Of a DNA stretch of 64,000 bases, positions 45,313-58,195 are shown piece after piece. Position numbers and translations under genes: made by a program. The notes beneath the pieces were generated by a model that searched no databases, was not told the origin of the DNA, and saw only the letters and a program-made list of their open reading frames with translations. Each line of letters opens with the position of its first letter. The stretch's first letter is position 1. The DNA is from Rutstroemia sp. NJR-2017a BVV2 (taxonomy: Eukaryota > Ascomycota > Leotiomycetes > Helotiales > Rutstroemiaceae). The stretch lies in NCBI GenBank assembly GCA_002946415.1, contig NJPS01000003.1:124001-188000 (forward strand), in the 5' to 3' direction.

Positions 45313-48300
45313 TGTGGATGATTTCCTTTGGTGTCGAGAGTCGAGACTAGTCGATTGATCTTTGCGTGTGAATGGACTAGAATCAATATTCAATTCCGAA
45401 AGCGTTGCGTCTTCTGAATCTGGAAGGTTGTCGAAGCAAATATATGAACTAGAAGTTATTTTTGTCACTTAAGGAGTTGAGTCATCTATTCGATTATTCA
45501 CACAGGAAGAAGAGAGAGGAGGATGAGGAAAGAAAATTCACAAAATATATTCACCAAAAATTTTCAGTCGAAATCAGAATTATCATTTTATGGTACTGCC
45601 TAATGAACACTATACGCGCGCAGCGCACCTCTATCGCTATTAGTTTTGCGCTATACACGTGAGATACACGTTGGTGATGAGTTGAGCATCCATTAGAGGG
45701 TTCTTAAGTAATCCTACAGTTCTTCCTGCCTTCTAGCGCGACAAGTGCGAGTATTCCTGTGGTTGTTAGGTTGTGGTTCACCCGATGATATGATGCCAAA
45801 ATCTAATTTGAGACAATTTTTATCTCTACCAACAACTACGTCTAAATACTCTGCAGGATAATTCTCCCTAAATCTGATATGAATTCTTAAACAGATCTAT
45901 AAACCTGAGTTGACTAGATCCTAATATCTCAATTGCCTGATTTTTGAGCACTGGAAGAGTATTGAAGTAAGAATCTGGAGATGCCACAACCAAACTCTAC
46001 CGGCTATGGCTTTTAGGTCCGGATGACGCTAGTACTGCATCATGTGTACAATGAAATATGTCATAGGTCTGCGGATGAATTTGGATATGGGCATTTCTGA
46101 CTTCAGTTGTTCCTTTCGTCATCATTTCCAAATTTGGTCTTCCGTGGTTGACTCCAAGTAGTCAGGTCTGCATTGAAATGATCTGAAGTATAACTCTTTA
46201 CAAAGGGTCTGGACCTGCCTGGTCACTTCCTGGCGCGTTCTAATGGCTTAAACCATATACGGTCGGCAAGAGTTAAGTTAAAGGGTATTTCAGGGCACAG
46301 TGATGTCAGAGAAATATTTTTTTTCGAAGTTATTGTTCATTGTACGTGCCAGCGTATTTTCTAGTTAAATTGAAGCATTGAAGGTTCTCTTTTTCCCCCA
46401 CCTCGCTACCCCTCGACCTGCAGGATGTGACGAGATTGTTGAGATTTTGCATATTTTCATTGATCTCCAGTGTAGAATTGGTTATTCAGCTATAAAGAAC
46501 GATTCTAGCGTCGACTACGCGTTCTACGTTGATATCTGCACATTTCTTGACGCGTTTGCGGATCCACTCCCATTCTACGAGAAAATCAGGAATACGCCTA
46601 GCTAGACGCCGCACTAAAGAAATTAGCTATAATTTTTTCCTTCATTTACTCACCCGCAAGCAATCTTAGTATTTTAAAAAGGAGCGGCGTCTACCAAAGA
46701 ACAGAGACCGGAAATTTTTGGAATCGAAGGGAAGTTGGGAAAAAATTTAGGATGGGGATAATAGAGCAGGCTTGCGAGACAACAGTCATTTTTGCACCTA
46801 CAAATCTTGTTTTTATGGATGCTACGGGCTGGGTTGTTATTCTCATCAATTTCCTAGCTACATAGGAAATTGTTTCACTGAATGTCGGTCTACTTATTTA
46901 AATATCTAGATTTGATTCACTTCTCATTTATACAAATGTTGAAGTAGTTCTACCATCCGCTCATCGCATCGTATACCACTTCCTAGCGCGAAGGATTCTC
47001 CAGTATCATCTCATAGTATGTACTTTCTCTCGCGACTCCAAGTACCTGTCCTGGTCTGTCTATGACTGGGACGCGAAGATTATCTGGCAGGATGGTTTCC
47101 GCGATAGCTGACATGCAGTCGGTGGTAAATCTGGTCGCGGCCTCTTCGTTAGGTTCAATTAGTAGGTGCGGCCTGCACCTAGATTATTTCAGTACTAGTA
47201 ATCATCTGAAGGCAAGACATCCCAAGCTCTTCTCTAGTCAGATAGTCGCACAGGGCCGAACGAAACGCGCAGAGTCCTACGCAGCTGTCACTTAAGATAA
47301 CATAAGTCACGCATCTTGTAAACTCAAACGTGACGCCAATCTTGAGAGAGTGCCAATATGACTCATCTAGTGGATTGTGCTTCACATATCTTCTAACGCA
47401 GTCATCTCTGAACAGACTTCTAGTCACCCGGAATGTGGTGGTATGTCGCAAGGTTTTTCGGTCACGGCTTGTGGGACTTTGAAATGTGGAACATCGAGAA
47501 TTCTTTGGCTGCCGCTCATCACTCAAATAGTTGGTAACAGGTTGGTAGGGCAATCATTTAAAGATCAATACGAAATTCTTCCATGCTGGATAGATATCGA
47601 GGTCTTCGGTGGTTAAACAAAAACAAGAGGGGTAAACAATGTCAGGACTCGGGAGAGATCGTCCGCGCGCCATAGCCGCCGAATCGTATAAATTTAACTG
47701 TAGTAGAGCCTTATGGGCAGAAGAGTTAGATCATAACGTCGTAGCTGGTCAGGTGAATTGATCGAGAATTGAAGCATAAAGAGAATCCGGAAGATTGCTA
47801 TATGTTCGAAGCTAGGTCTTCGCCGACCCTAGATAATCCCTTGATGAATAATTTATCCAGGCTTCCAATCACAAACTTCAATCCCACATCGCGTCCGAAT
47901 TCTATAGTTGAGCTTGTCAGCAGGCTGATCCTGGGCTTTTGGTCGTTGGCTGGGGATTTTTCAAACTTACCTACAGCGCGCCTGAACTTCAATAATCCCA
48001 AATCTCTCTACATAAGATAGTAAAGGTCACCAAAAAAAAAAACCCCTCTTGCCCCTCTCTGCAACCGTAAATTGCTGTCGGAAAGCGACAAGAGACACGT
48101 AAGTATGCTGCCACCAGCCCTATTTCATGTCCGAGCTGCGAGTTTACTTTGGAGCTTTGAGATTTCTGCAGTGCTTCATTATCAGGCTGATGTTCAACAT
48201 TTCAATATCCAAACAAACAATAGAAAGTAAACCTACCAAGTCAACAATCCAGGGCTTGTTTACACGAACTTTGCGTGAACAGAACTGAGAAATATAGCAA

Positions 48301-49368
48301 ATTTATGCTGCCCCATAGTTTCAAGAGCTATTCAATTCATAGATCGTGCAAGGAAATCGTGCAGTGTCTCCACGGATTGGGCGATGGTGGTATGAGCTTT
48401 GGGAGCCAAATAATCGGCGAAAATGGTGATCCTTTGGGAAATCGGCGATAACTCAAGATCCATGCGAACTCGATCAATGGTTCCATAGGAGTTCACCAGA
48501 AGAGGGAATCTCTTCCATGTGACGAGGCGGCGAGGGTTTGATTGGATCCATGGACAAAAGCAACATCAAGAGGCCATGGTTTCCTAGAATGTCCTTTTCA
48601 GATGATCCGAATGGATCTGAATGGGGAATTCCAAAGGTAAGATTTCAAAACGGTATGTCGTTGCAGCCCTGGCATGATCTCCTGAAAAATCCTGGCAATG
48701 AAGAACTTCATCATTACTCCTCGGCGGTAGGGACTCGAGAGAGTGCCACACTAGGGCACCGAGGGCATGAAATTGGGGTCTGTAATGGACCTAATTTGAA
48801 TCCACACTTGTATCATATCATCAAAAGTCGTAGCCAAGGTATAAGGATATACCAATGTGAGGTTATTATCCATGGGATTGTTGTTCCATAAGGTGGAGTC
48901 CGTAGATATGTGGTTATGACATCCGTGGATGGCGATGATTAATATGGGTGGTGATGTAAGATACACTCACGCGGCTGTGAAATGTAAACCTTGTCGTATC
49001 TGAGGCGGGTATCGCCTACATAGGTGGTATATAATGAATCGGGGCTGGTACCCATACTGTAATTGGTGGACAGATCTTCTCAGGTCAAATCTCCACGGGA
49101 ATTCCAGGCAATGTATATGGAATGACTTCTGGTTATAAGAAATAGTAAAGCAAGTTGGTCCAGTGTGCCGGCCGGCAGAGGAAGTTTCCAGGGATTTAAA
49201 CAAACATCCGGTGTACGGAACCATAGTGGTACAGAAAATGCGGAAACAAAGGCTCATCCATCGGAGAGAAACGTATTGACTCTCAGAACTACCTTCGACA
49301 TTAGATATACAAGTGATGTCGACGGTACAATGTTGCTGAGATTAGGAGCCAAAAAAGACTCTGGTTAG
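45313..49368. other. 4-kb gene-free, AT-rich-looking stretch
   Basis: Many stop codons in all frames, with only short open frames (the longest about 124 codons, minus 47179-47553). No domain, splice-joined gene or intact mobile element is recognised. It could be decayed repeat DNA, but I see no terminal repeats. Confidence 0.5.
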
Positions 49369-50341
49369 TTAATCAGCTCCTCCACCGAGAACACTGGGTT
49401 GTCTGTCGAAATGATGGATATCTTCTGGGTGTGAGGCTAGTATCGAGCGATCCTGGCTAACAACCGAGTCCGGAAGTCCTCCAGCATATGCATAGTCCCC
49501 TGGAGTATTCTTGGGATGGAAAGCGTTATCCGGAAGAAGGCTGAGAAGCCACGACTTTCTCGGAAGTGGTAAAATACTGGATTTGGATTTGGCTCCGGCT
49601 TTGTGTGCAACAAGCTCGGCTGTTCCCCCCAAACTAATATCACTATCATGACGGCTGTAGTTCGATGCAGGTCGTCCCATATTTTCGAAAGCATGGTATG
49701 CCATCAGCGCAAATATCCGAGGTCCTTCGAGTGTTTGTCCCGTTGTCATATCATTTTCGATATGATCATTGCCCAGCTCTGGAGCGGGAGGTAAGTTTCC
49801 AAAACGAAGATGGGGTCCCAAACCCTGTAACAGCACATCCTGTGATAAATCGAAAAACGCAGGTAAGAAATATAAAGTAAACAAGAGATATAGTGCAATG
49901 GTAAATGGACCCCACTGAACAAGCTGTGCAGGGGGCACGCTATTTGCAAAGATGAACATTTTTAGTAAAGCTGCCGCTGGTAAACAAAGCCGCAATGAAA
50001 ATCTACACAGCGAGGTCAGTACCGTCACCGGATAAAAGGTAGAGATAATAACTTGCTTGTGGAAGTTTTGCCAGTGGGTTCCAATCACAATCGCGATAGC
50101 GCCGAAGGTACCGAATAAACCGCTGACAAGGTAAGTAAGTGGGCAGTCACTAAGCAAAAGCAATCACCCACCAGTAGCTAGCAAATGAAGAGGTCTCGGA
50201 CTCAAGAAGAACCTTCGTTGCCATCGAGAGGAAGGACATTGCCCATATGGCAAGTCCGGGCAACCTTTCTTTCAACATAATAACTATGATTGACAGTCGA
50301 GGAGGTCGAAAAGTAGATGTTGGTTTCGAGCAATCATCCAT
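49369..50341 (-). CDS. Unknown four-helix membrane protein
   Basis: Proposed exons 50341-50172, 50122-50057 and 50002-49369 (289 aa). The start MDDCSKPTSTFRPP is followed by about four hydrophobic helices: around LAIWAMSFLSMATKVLL, GLFGTFGAIAIVIG, LRLCLPAAALLKMFIF and PFTIALYLLFTLYFLPAFF. The remaining 150 residues are a soluble tail, Pro/Ser-rich and ending QPSVLGGGAD. The second intron uses a GC donor (GCAAGT) with a TACTGAC branch. It is 54 nt without a stop, so retention would add 18 residues. No family is recognised; an orphan Pezizomycotina membrane protein is the best description. Confidence 0.6.
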
Positions 50342-51106
50342 AGGTGGAAGAGGTTCAAGCTGTTATACGAGTATATTGAAGCTGAAAATGTAATAAAATA
50401 GCGGTTTCAGAAACGAATAAATGTGAGCATCGACGAACAATAGAGTTGAACAATCGAGTGCTTAGGAGTCAAAAGTTATGAAAGATGGGTATTCGCCGTT
50501 TAAACGTCGAGTAGCAGCATGCACCCCGCGGCGCGATCGCGATTGCTCGCAGAAACGTACGACATCAGGATAACCTTACTGAGACAACAATAAGCTGGGT
50601 AGAGTTAGGTACTGATGCATTCTGCAAGACGGCAGAGATATCAGCGAGATCGTGCAAATCGGCGTGCGTGGACGACGACTCGGTGTATGAATGTGGTTAC
50701 GAGAAAATATGGCGAGGCAGTTTACATTTTCTAGGAGCCGAGTTTACTGCGAGAGCGGAATCAGCCTGGTTTCAGATAGGAAGTTGATTGGTGGGCTTCG
50801 GTGAGCGATTCTGGTAACTGCAGTCATGCTGCGGTTGGGCATCAGCCTTGCGAAACGCCTGCAGATATTCCAGAGCCTAACTTGTGAAAACAGCGAATAG
50901 GATCAATTTTAGAACACTGTCATTCTTTGCTCGTACAACGATCCTCGGTGAGCGCTTTGGGAGATATTGAATCGAAGATGAAAGCCTAAAGAAGTCACAT
51001 CTATCTGTGCCCGATTAGTTACGGATGTTTCATAGGGCTGTTTCCATGGCTATAGGCCTCATGATGGGTTGTGAATACACTCCGAAATCGCATATATTGA
51101 GGAGGA
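50342..51106. other. Intergenic region, no gene seen
   Basis: Promoter side of the minus-strand membrane gene. AT-rich with no repeat or RNA recognised. Confidence 0.5.
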
Positions 51107-51812
51107 ATGGATAGATATAAAGCTCGCCATCTTTGGGCCGGTCTAATCAATCCTAAGCTTAGCACTATGTATTCCGAAGAGAAAAGCTCATCAACTCTTT
51201 GCTGCTTCAATCGACTTCCAACTCCAGCTATCGAGTTGGGGCTTGATGGACTCCTTCCCGAATATGCTCCCCGATTTTGTGCTACACCAAGCTTATTGGT
51301 TGCTTGGGAACTGCTGTCAGTTCCAATATCCGCAATCGTCACCACATCGTACACTCTTCACCATGAGCAGAGACAAGTCAGAAACTCCCCCATCCAAACA
51401 TAGCTACAGCTGATGCAGATCATAGATGAGTCTTCTGCGGCCAGAATATGATGTATTCGTTTTCCACTCAGAAAAGCTTAACTTTGTCCTGGACCCATCG
51501 CCATCTCTGCTCCTGACATCGTGTCTCTTTCTGGGCCATTCAATTTCTTCCTTCACATATCGGCGTAAGGAGACCGACCGCCTACAGCCCCTTGTTTTTT
51601 CGCTTGCAGTTTCAATGGCCGCAACCATAGGATTTGGGTTGAGAATGAATATAAACTTTATTATGCTAGGGCTCGTTCCCTGGGCAATGAATTTCGCAAT
51701 GCTGTTCAGCCTTGTCATTCATTGGTATATCAACCGACGATTTAGGAGCAGAAGTTTTGAATATATTAGAGCTGTGAGAAAGTGCAAGGCCGATATACGA
51801 ACAGGTTACTGA
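51107..51812 (+). CDS. Doubtful two-exon membrane protein
   Basis: A frame from 51107 (MDRYKARHLWAGLINPK) can be joined to 51426-51812 across a 49-nt GT-AG intron (51377-51425), keeping frame. The second exon has two or three hydrophobic helices (SLAVSMAATIGFGLRMNINFIMLGLVPWAMNF, then FAMLFSLVIHWYI) and a basic tail (RRFRSRSFEYIRAVRKC). No family is recognised. The first exon is weakly protein-like, so the true gene may begin at 51426 or be a remnant. Confidence 0.35.
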
Positions 51813-52974
51813 GGTAGCCGAGACAGGGAGCAGGGGGTTGTGACGGTGTGGGCGTGAAGTAATTCCGTGGGGTTGCAGATGCTTTTGTAAGTGCCAAGTT
51901 TGAAGCCCCATAGAATTAGTGTGAACTGATAGTACGTCTTGCCCAGGAGAGATCTCGACAACTTGCAGTAGGGCGTTTATACTTGCGGTGGAGATGAACG
52001 TCCCTGGACCAAGTCCGAGAGTGAACAACGAGCACAGTCCCAACTCGTGCCAGAATCGGTGAAATTAGAAGTCCGACTCTGTTACACTTTGTCTCGTTCA
52101 ATAGATCATCACTCGAAAGATTCTACTGTCATTTCATCACAGTACACCAAACGGTGATTGCTACGCCTGTGCTTTCATAGCCAGGACGTGGTAAGCCATG
52201 GGCAAAATCTTGGTGAGCAGTGGAGCGATCCATACCTTCCCGGAGAAGTGCCGATCACTGATACTTTAATGCTCTTAGTGCCGAGAGTTCTTGGTCACAG
52301 TGATTACTGATATCTGCTCCCTGTTTCTACCAATGTAATGGCATGAACTTTCTGATCCTCTGGTGGAATTGAAGTGGGGATTAATGTCCAACTGTCTTAA
52401 TGTTAGCGACAAATTCTGTTTTCATGCTTGGCATTTTGAGAAGACATGGGGTTTACCAGGATCCCCAATAAATGGGAGATATCGACGCAGTGGCACATCT
52501 ATGGATTTGATGACCAGAAGATATGGGCTTTATGTAGTAGGTATTCCATATCTAGATTGATATGCCAGCTATGTTCCCACCTTGGTGATTAACTTCATGT
52601 AAAGTAATCTGTTCGGAAGTGCGGATAACGAAGCCTCATGAATTCAAACGGAGCACTGGGATCGGCTCGAGGGCCAGCCGCACTTGTAGTACCATGCTGT
52701 TCGTCTTCTACCCCAATGTACGTATGCAGGCATCAGCGTCTACCTAGAAGTTTTGTAAACAAGAAATTGCCGACGAGACAACACGAACTGCGGGAAATAC
52801 TACGGTATAATTCTGGCAATAGATCACGTAGTGTGTGGTGAACATGGCCCCACGACCTATTCCATAAAACTTCATGCTTGAATCACAACTAAGAATAGGA
52901 AGAAGTAGATGGTGGTCATGGAATGTGCTTACTGACGAAATATGAACAAGTTTTGGGTATACCACGAATCTATT
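51813..52974. other. Intergenic region, no gene seen
   Basis: Short open frames only, with no recognisable domain. It includes the 3' flank of tyrosyl-tRNA synthetase. Confidence 0.5.
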
Positions 52975-54279
52975 CTATGACTCGGACGCAATCTTCATCT
53001 TCTCTAATGTCTCTTCTGTGCTTGATCCGACTGTGACTTTCTCGGCATCTTTTCCTTCAATATGGCCATCTGGCTTTGCGACAACATTCTGCCTCGCGGC
53101 CAGTGCGGCAGCTTTTCGCGCCGGATCAATCTCCTTCTTAACTTTCTTCACCTTGACAGGCCCCTCTTCTGCTGGGTAGGCTTGTGATTGCACAGCTTGC
53201 CAGTCTGGAGATGCATCGAATTCGTCTCTGATTGGTTTGAGGAGCTCGTTGAGATGAACAGTCAAAGCATTTTTGAGAAGTTGTGGCGTGAGCTGGGAAT
53301 CTGATTAGTCCGGTAGTGCAAAAATGAAGAAGGGTAAACTACTCACAATATCCGCTGCGTAATCTTCCTTCAACTTGGAAATTGACTCGTAGACCAAAGG
53401 TTCTTCTTCTCTCCTCTCAACAACAAGTTTTGGTGTGCCACCACTCTTCAATGCAAGAGCTCGGAAGATGACATGCTCAACGAATGCAATGACCCCATTT
53501 CCTTCCACTTCTTTTGGTACACATTTCGCCTTCTTCAGTTTCTTCTCTACAGCCTTGGGATCGTCGAGTAAATCAATTTTTGAGTCTGCGTCGCTTGCAC
53601 TCATTTTTGCGGCCTCTCCCAGACCCGGCACCATTGTGTTCATTAAATGTGCCCTAACCTTATACCCGATTGTTGGCAAGTTCTCCATAGCAAAGGTGAA
53701 GATCTTCCGCTGATCCACTCCACCAAACTGCGCGTCCACATCTAGGTATTGTTCATCAAGAGCCTGCATTAGAGGATAGATCAAACCACCGAGTGTAGGG
53801 TCGTCTGTTTGTTTCACAACTTCCGCGCCGGCTTTTTTAGCAACCGCAATTCTGGTGATACCCTCGAGTTTGAATCGATCCATTGTGTATTCTTTGCTTA
53901 GCTGGTAAGAACTTCCTAGCACGAACTCCAATCGGCCAATATCAACGCCAACAGCTTTCAGTGCAGATTTGATGACGCGCTCGTAGTACTTCGCTCGGTA
54001 TTCGACGAGTTCCAGAGGTGCCTTCATGTTGTCCAGGTAGCCGTGAATGTCTGCGAGCAGAACTTTGACTGTGCATCCTGCTGTCAGTAGTTCTGCGATC
54101 TTCATCATAGGGACAAAGTAGCCGCAATGAGGTCGTCCAGTCGTTGCCGTTCCCCAGTAAACCTTGAGCGGGCGTTTTTCCTTCAGAATTACATCGTCGA
54201 TAATTTCTGGATTGAGTACCTCGGCGAGATTGGCTTTGATGAGCGCAATGGACTCTTCGGGGCTCATGTTTGCAGCCAT
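52975..54279 (-). CDS. TYS1: Cytosolic tyrosyl-tRNA synthetase
   Basis: Two exons, 54279-53347 and 53292-52975 (416 aa). It charges tRNA-Tyr with tyrosine. It is a class I synthetase: the HIGH-type motif is in TGRPHCGYF (His51 to Tyr54) and the KMSKS-type motif is KMSAS at Lys225. ADIHGYLDNMKAP, YQLSKEYTMD and GGVDQRKIF are the eukaryotic/archaeal-type TyrRS signature and exclude the bacterial-type mitochondrial enzyme. The C-terminal part after the 54-nt intron continues with LLKPIRDEF and a Lys-rich tail (PVKVKKVKKEIDPARKAA) that is probably a tRNA-binding extension. No presequence is seen. Length fits fungal cytosolic enzymes. Confidence 0.97.
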
Positions 54280-55848
54280 GGTGTCTGGGTGGACGTGTTA
54301 CTCACGAAAGTTGGTCAAGGGAAGCCGCCCTGTGATTTTTGATGCTGAATCTCACTTTGACTCAGTTTGACTCATGTTTACAGGTGGGATAGTTTTGGTG
54401 GGCGTGGCGGGGTATTTACTCACGTGCGTTTGTTGATTATATAAGCACGGTCCTCATCATTGTGAGTCGGGACTATCTGAACACGCTCGAAACACACAAT
54501 TTTCTTCCCTACCTTCTTACCTTCTTATACGGTTACTTCCACGGTTACTTACAATGCTGTATCAATTGGAAGTATCTCATTTGGAATGGCGTGCCCATGC
54601 GTAGGTAATCGTAACAACTCGCAGACGAATACGAATCAGAGTTTTGGTTTCACTGCCCGTCCCCGGATTACCAAGTTGGTGGTTCAAGGAAAAGTCATTG
54701 CTCGAAAGAGGTCGGGAGTGTTCTTCGTGTTTCCAGGCTGTTACCATTCCATCTGATGTACAAGTACTTTGATTCCTTCGGGGCTGTGCGATTCTTTTCA
54801 GGACAAGTGGTCGCCAAATCAAGCAAGTCCATTCAAATCCCGTCCACACAGGGGCGTGGTGCCAAAACTAAGAGCACACAGAGAGCATAAATGCGTTTAC
54901 GGTCTAGATTGATTGGGCATTATGCTTTCGTGCCTGACTTTTGGACCCTTCCCGAAGATGGTATAAAGTCTCGGGGGTCTGCTTCGTACCGCAATTGAAT
55001 ATAGAGTTTTCATCTGAGGACGCTCGATCCTCTCAGCTCTCGGGATGGCTGTTTGAATTTCGTTTGCGATCTACACAAATACCCTGGCACCTTCCTTGCT
55101 CTAACTTTCGTCTATTTCCATTTCTCTTCTCAGTTTGGCGGCTGGTTTGCATGAAATGGCATTAGTTGACATAAAATATATGTTGGATTAAAGTTACTCG
55201 TATTAGATCAGGCCATGAACCCTTCTTATTCTAGTAAACTTGGTCCAGCACGACGATCATCACGTTAAATGCGCAAGAAAAAGATCTGGGCGGTATGATA
55301 GCGTCGAGGTCACCCCGTTCAATTGATCAACATCCACAAGAAGTCTGTATTTACGCTCTCATAGTACGTTCATTCGTGAACATGTACTCGTTTCGACACT
55401 TCACTCCACGCATATCCAATTTAAGGTTGGGCAGCCAGACATGTGTCTGTACCTAGTATTGGACTGAGGAAGACTAGGACTAGTCTGCATAACCGTTGTA
55501 AATCGAGTACTAGTGTATAGAACTCCGGGAAGTTCCATGGATGTTATCTAGTCATCCAGCAAGGAATCCAGGACGTGAGACAAGATACTCCAGGATAGAC
55601 TGACACGTCCTGATCCGAGATCTGGGGCAATCTGCTCAATAACGTGCCTTACCAGGACGAGCAATAACTTGCGAACAGTAGTCCTGAACCATAATTCTGG
55701 GGATAATCTGCTGTCAGAAAGTAAGCCATAAGACCCATGATGGATCCGTATTTCCTGATGACTTCTTTATTTGAACATTGTGTTACCTTTCAGTCTTTTC
55801 CCCAAAAAAATAGAGTAAGTCCCACAACTGGGAACAACCTCATCAACG
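54280..55848. other. Intergenic region, no gene seen
   Basis: Divergent promoters of TyrRS and the 7-helix gene. No open frame of note, repeat or RNA was recognised. Confidence 0.5.
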
Positions 55849-57045
55849 ATGTCCTCGACAAATCTATCTTCCGTCTATTTCGAGTCAAGTTGGTCGATAC
55901 TGAGTAGCATTGGGCTAGTGAATGTCTTCATGGGTATCCTCGTTATTGGGATTACACGACCTTCCCCTATAACCTTCGTTCCAATTGTTGTATCAGCTGC
56001 TGGCGCTATTGCTGATGGGTTATGTTATGTTGTGAGTGATGATTCTGAAGGGTCATGCCACTCGTCATGACGCATGTTTACAAGAGCGCAATAACTGATT
56101 CTAAAAGGCATTTTACCAACACAACACTGCAAGCACCAGTGCTATAGCGTCAGGATTTGCGGATCTCTTCTGGCTGGTGAGTTTTATATTTGCCTACTAC
56201 ATGACAGATCACTAACATAGATATCCCAGATCCAAGAGACTGGTCTGTCAATGTACAACTACCAAATCTTAATTCGGATCCTCCCTAATCGAGAGCGGAG
56301 ACTATTCAAGATCGTCTACTGGTTTTTGATACTGGCAATTGCTACACTGAAGATGCCGGTCCTGTGTATGCGAATCGAGGATATATTTGCTGGGAATGCA
56401 GCGCATTCCCGTCTGATCGACCATCTGCACATCGGTTACTTCCTAAGCATCGCATTGGTGGAGCTTTGGTCATCATACTTCCTACTGAAGAAGTTCTTGA
56501 GGGCAAGAACTACTTCTGCGCATATCGATGCTCAAGTAGGACTATTCACATATCTCATGAGGAGCACTGAGTTACGGCTGGCCGGGCTCTCTCTTATTGG
56601 CATTTCCCGAGCAGTGACTTTTTCATTCCAGACTACAGCGCAGTACGCTGTGAGTATCACTGGTCAAATCGACCGTTTTGTTTATTTACTGGAATGCATG
56701 TTTCCAATAATTATGATGTAAGTTGGCGTCAAATCCTATGTCCACTACGACATCTTGCTAACATCAACTAGCATAGATATCCTTGCTGCCAAAAACGTCG
56801 TATCACACCCAAATACCAGTCCATTAAATGACTATAAATCACTTAAACCAGAACGTCCTTCCTATATGCTGAAAGCTCGGAAGACCTGGCCACGAGATCA
56901 TTCTATGATAATTGAAAGGGCCCACCTTGATCAGTGGGACGACATGAGCAGGTATCAACCAAAAGGTGGCAGTTTAAGAAGTCCAAGTTCGCAAGATAAA
57001 ATAGTTATGAGTGGGCATTACCTAGAGGATGGGTCTTCGTGTTGA
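55849..57045 (+). CDS. Seven-helix membrane protein of unknown function
   Basis: Four exons, 55849-56031, 56108-56176, 56221-56717 and 56772-57045 (340 aa). The frame is maintained through three introns (V|AFYQ, L|ISQ, AT|C). About seven hydrophobic segments can be placed: ILSSIGLVNVFMGILVIGI, FVPIVVSAAGAIADGLCYVA, ASGFADLFWLISQI, IVYWFLILAIATLKMPVL, IGYFLSIALVELWSSYFLL, LAGLSLIGISRAVTFSF and RFVYLLECMFPIIMMIDIL. A soluble C-terminal tail of about 85 residues follows. The extracellular start is short and there is no CFEM domain or signal peptide, so it is not a classical Pth11 receptor. A receptor-like topology is seen; a signalling role is inference. It resembles orphan integral membrane proteins of filamentous ascomycetes. 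Confidence 0.75.
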
Positions 57046-57336
57046 CAGAAATTATTTGGTTTATCTATTGGCGTTAGAATGTATACCCAATTTTGGCGTT
57101 GAGTTGAGGGAAATGTGCGTTGCACAATACGGCGTTACAAAGTGATATATTAAAATATACTTCATCGTTAGCATGACTTAGAGCGAGCGATGGCAGGCTA
57201 CAGGAGTTACATGAACTTCAATATGCAAGAGATAAATGCAGAATGGATCGAAAAATCTACTTATATTTTGTACAATGCCACCAAGCCTTCAATCTTCTGT
57301 TCAAAGTCCGCGGCTCTACAGAACTAGCCTACCGAT

Positions 57337-58195
57337 CTATTTGCCCTTCCTAACCCACTCCTCAACCTTTTCCCTACCTGCGCTAACCTTTTCATCCACA
57401 ATATTATACGCTTGTTTCGAATGAACCCTCGCCATGTGCCAAGCTCTTTGAACACTCTCCCTGGTTCGAATATGTCCATCAGCAACAGCTGGGAATCGCT
57501 TCTCATACTGCCATGCCAAATCTGCCACATTCCTCATAGTCACTGGTAGAACAACCCATCCTGCACCAATACCCACAAGTGCAGGGACTGCAGCTCTCAA
57601 CACAATGTTCCTGTTGCGGGATATTATAGAACCAGTCATTGCAGCTACCAGTACATAGATAGACCCTGGCATCAATTTCTCTCCTGATTGAGGTGCTGGT
57701 GCGAGAGAAGCGATCGTAGATGTGAAGCTAGATTCCAGATTGAGTGCGGAATCCATTAGCTCATTAAGTTTGTTCTCAGCGGCGACGACATGCGCATATA
57801 TGAATAGACGAGTCTTTCCTATCTGCACGGCCAGTCGATCCGTGGGTGTCGGTGACGAGGGTTTGCTTGAGATGGCATCTGGCGCGGGGGTTCTGGAAGG
57901 AGGGAGAGCCTTGGTGGGAGGAGAGGGAGGAAGTGCTTCGAAGTCGTCGTAGATGGGTTTCTTGCCCTACAGAACAGTATGCAATTAGCATGAGGTGCTG
58001 GCTAGCTCTATGAGTCTGGCTTCACATACCTCTGTGCTATCGGGTACTTCAGCGTACAAAGGTCTCTTCGGAATTACAGCCATGCCAACGAGGGCGGCTC
58101 CAAATGCTGCGGGCGCAGCGGACTATATATTGTTAACAACATCTCCACCTAAGATTACTTGTACTGACCTGCCGCAGGAACAATCTTGATGCCAT
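57337..58195 (-). CDS. MICOS complex subunit, apolipoprotein O type (MIC26/MIC27)
   Basis: Three exons, 58195-58169 (MASRLFLRQ), 58122-58030 and 57966-57337 (249 aa). It is an inner-membrane subunit of MICOS, which shapes cristae junctions. An Arg/Ala-rich N-terminus (MASRLFLRQSAAPAAFGAAL) is a plausible mitochondrial targeting sequence. KKPIYDDFEALPPSP and a Pro/Ser linker lead to the conserved core TRLFIYAHVVAAENKLNELMDSA. Two glycine-rich membrane segments follow (PGSIYVLVAAMTGSIIS and AAVPALVGIGAGWVVLP), then a basic helical tail. The 27-nt first exon was found by splice signals (CAG|GTCAGT). Whether it is the Mic26 or Mic27 paralogue cannot be decided here. Confidence 0.88.

Noticed and set aside
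47179..47553. 124-codon minus-strand frame in the AT-rich stretch
   Set aside because: No recognised domain, and the surrounding sequence is full of stops; it could be a remnant but cannot be supported.
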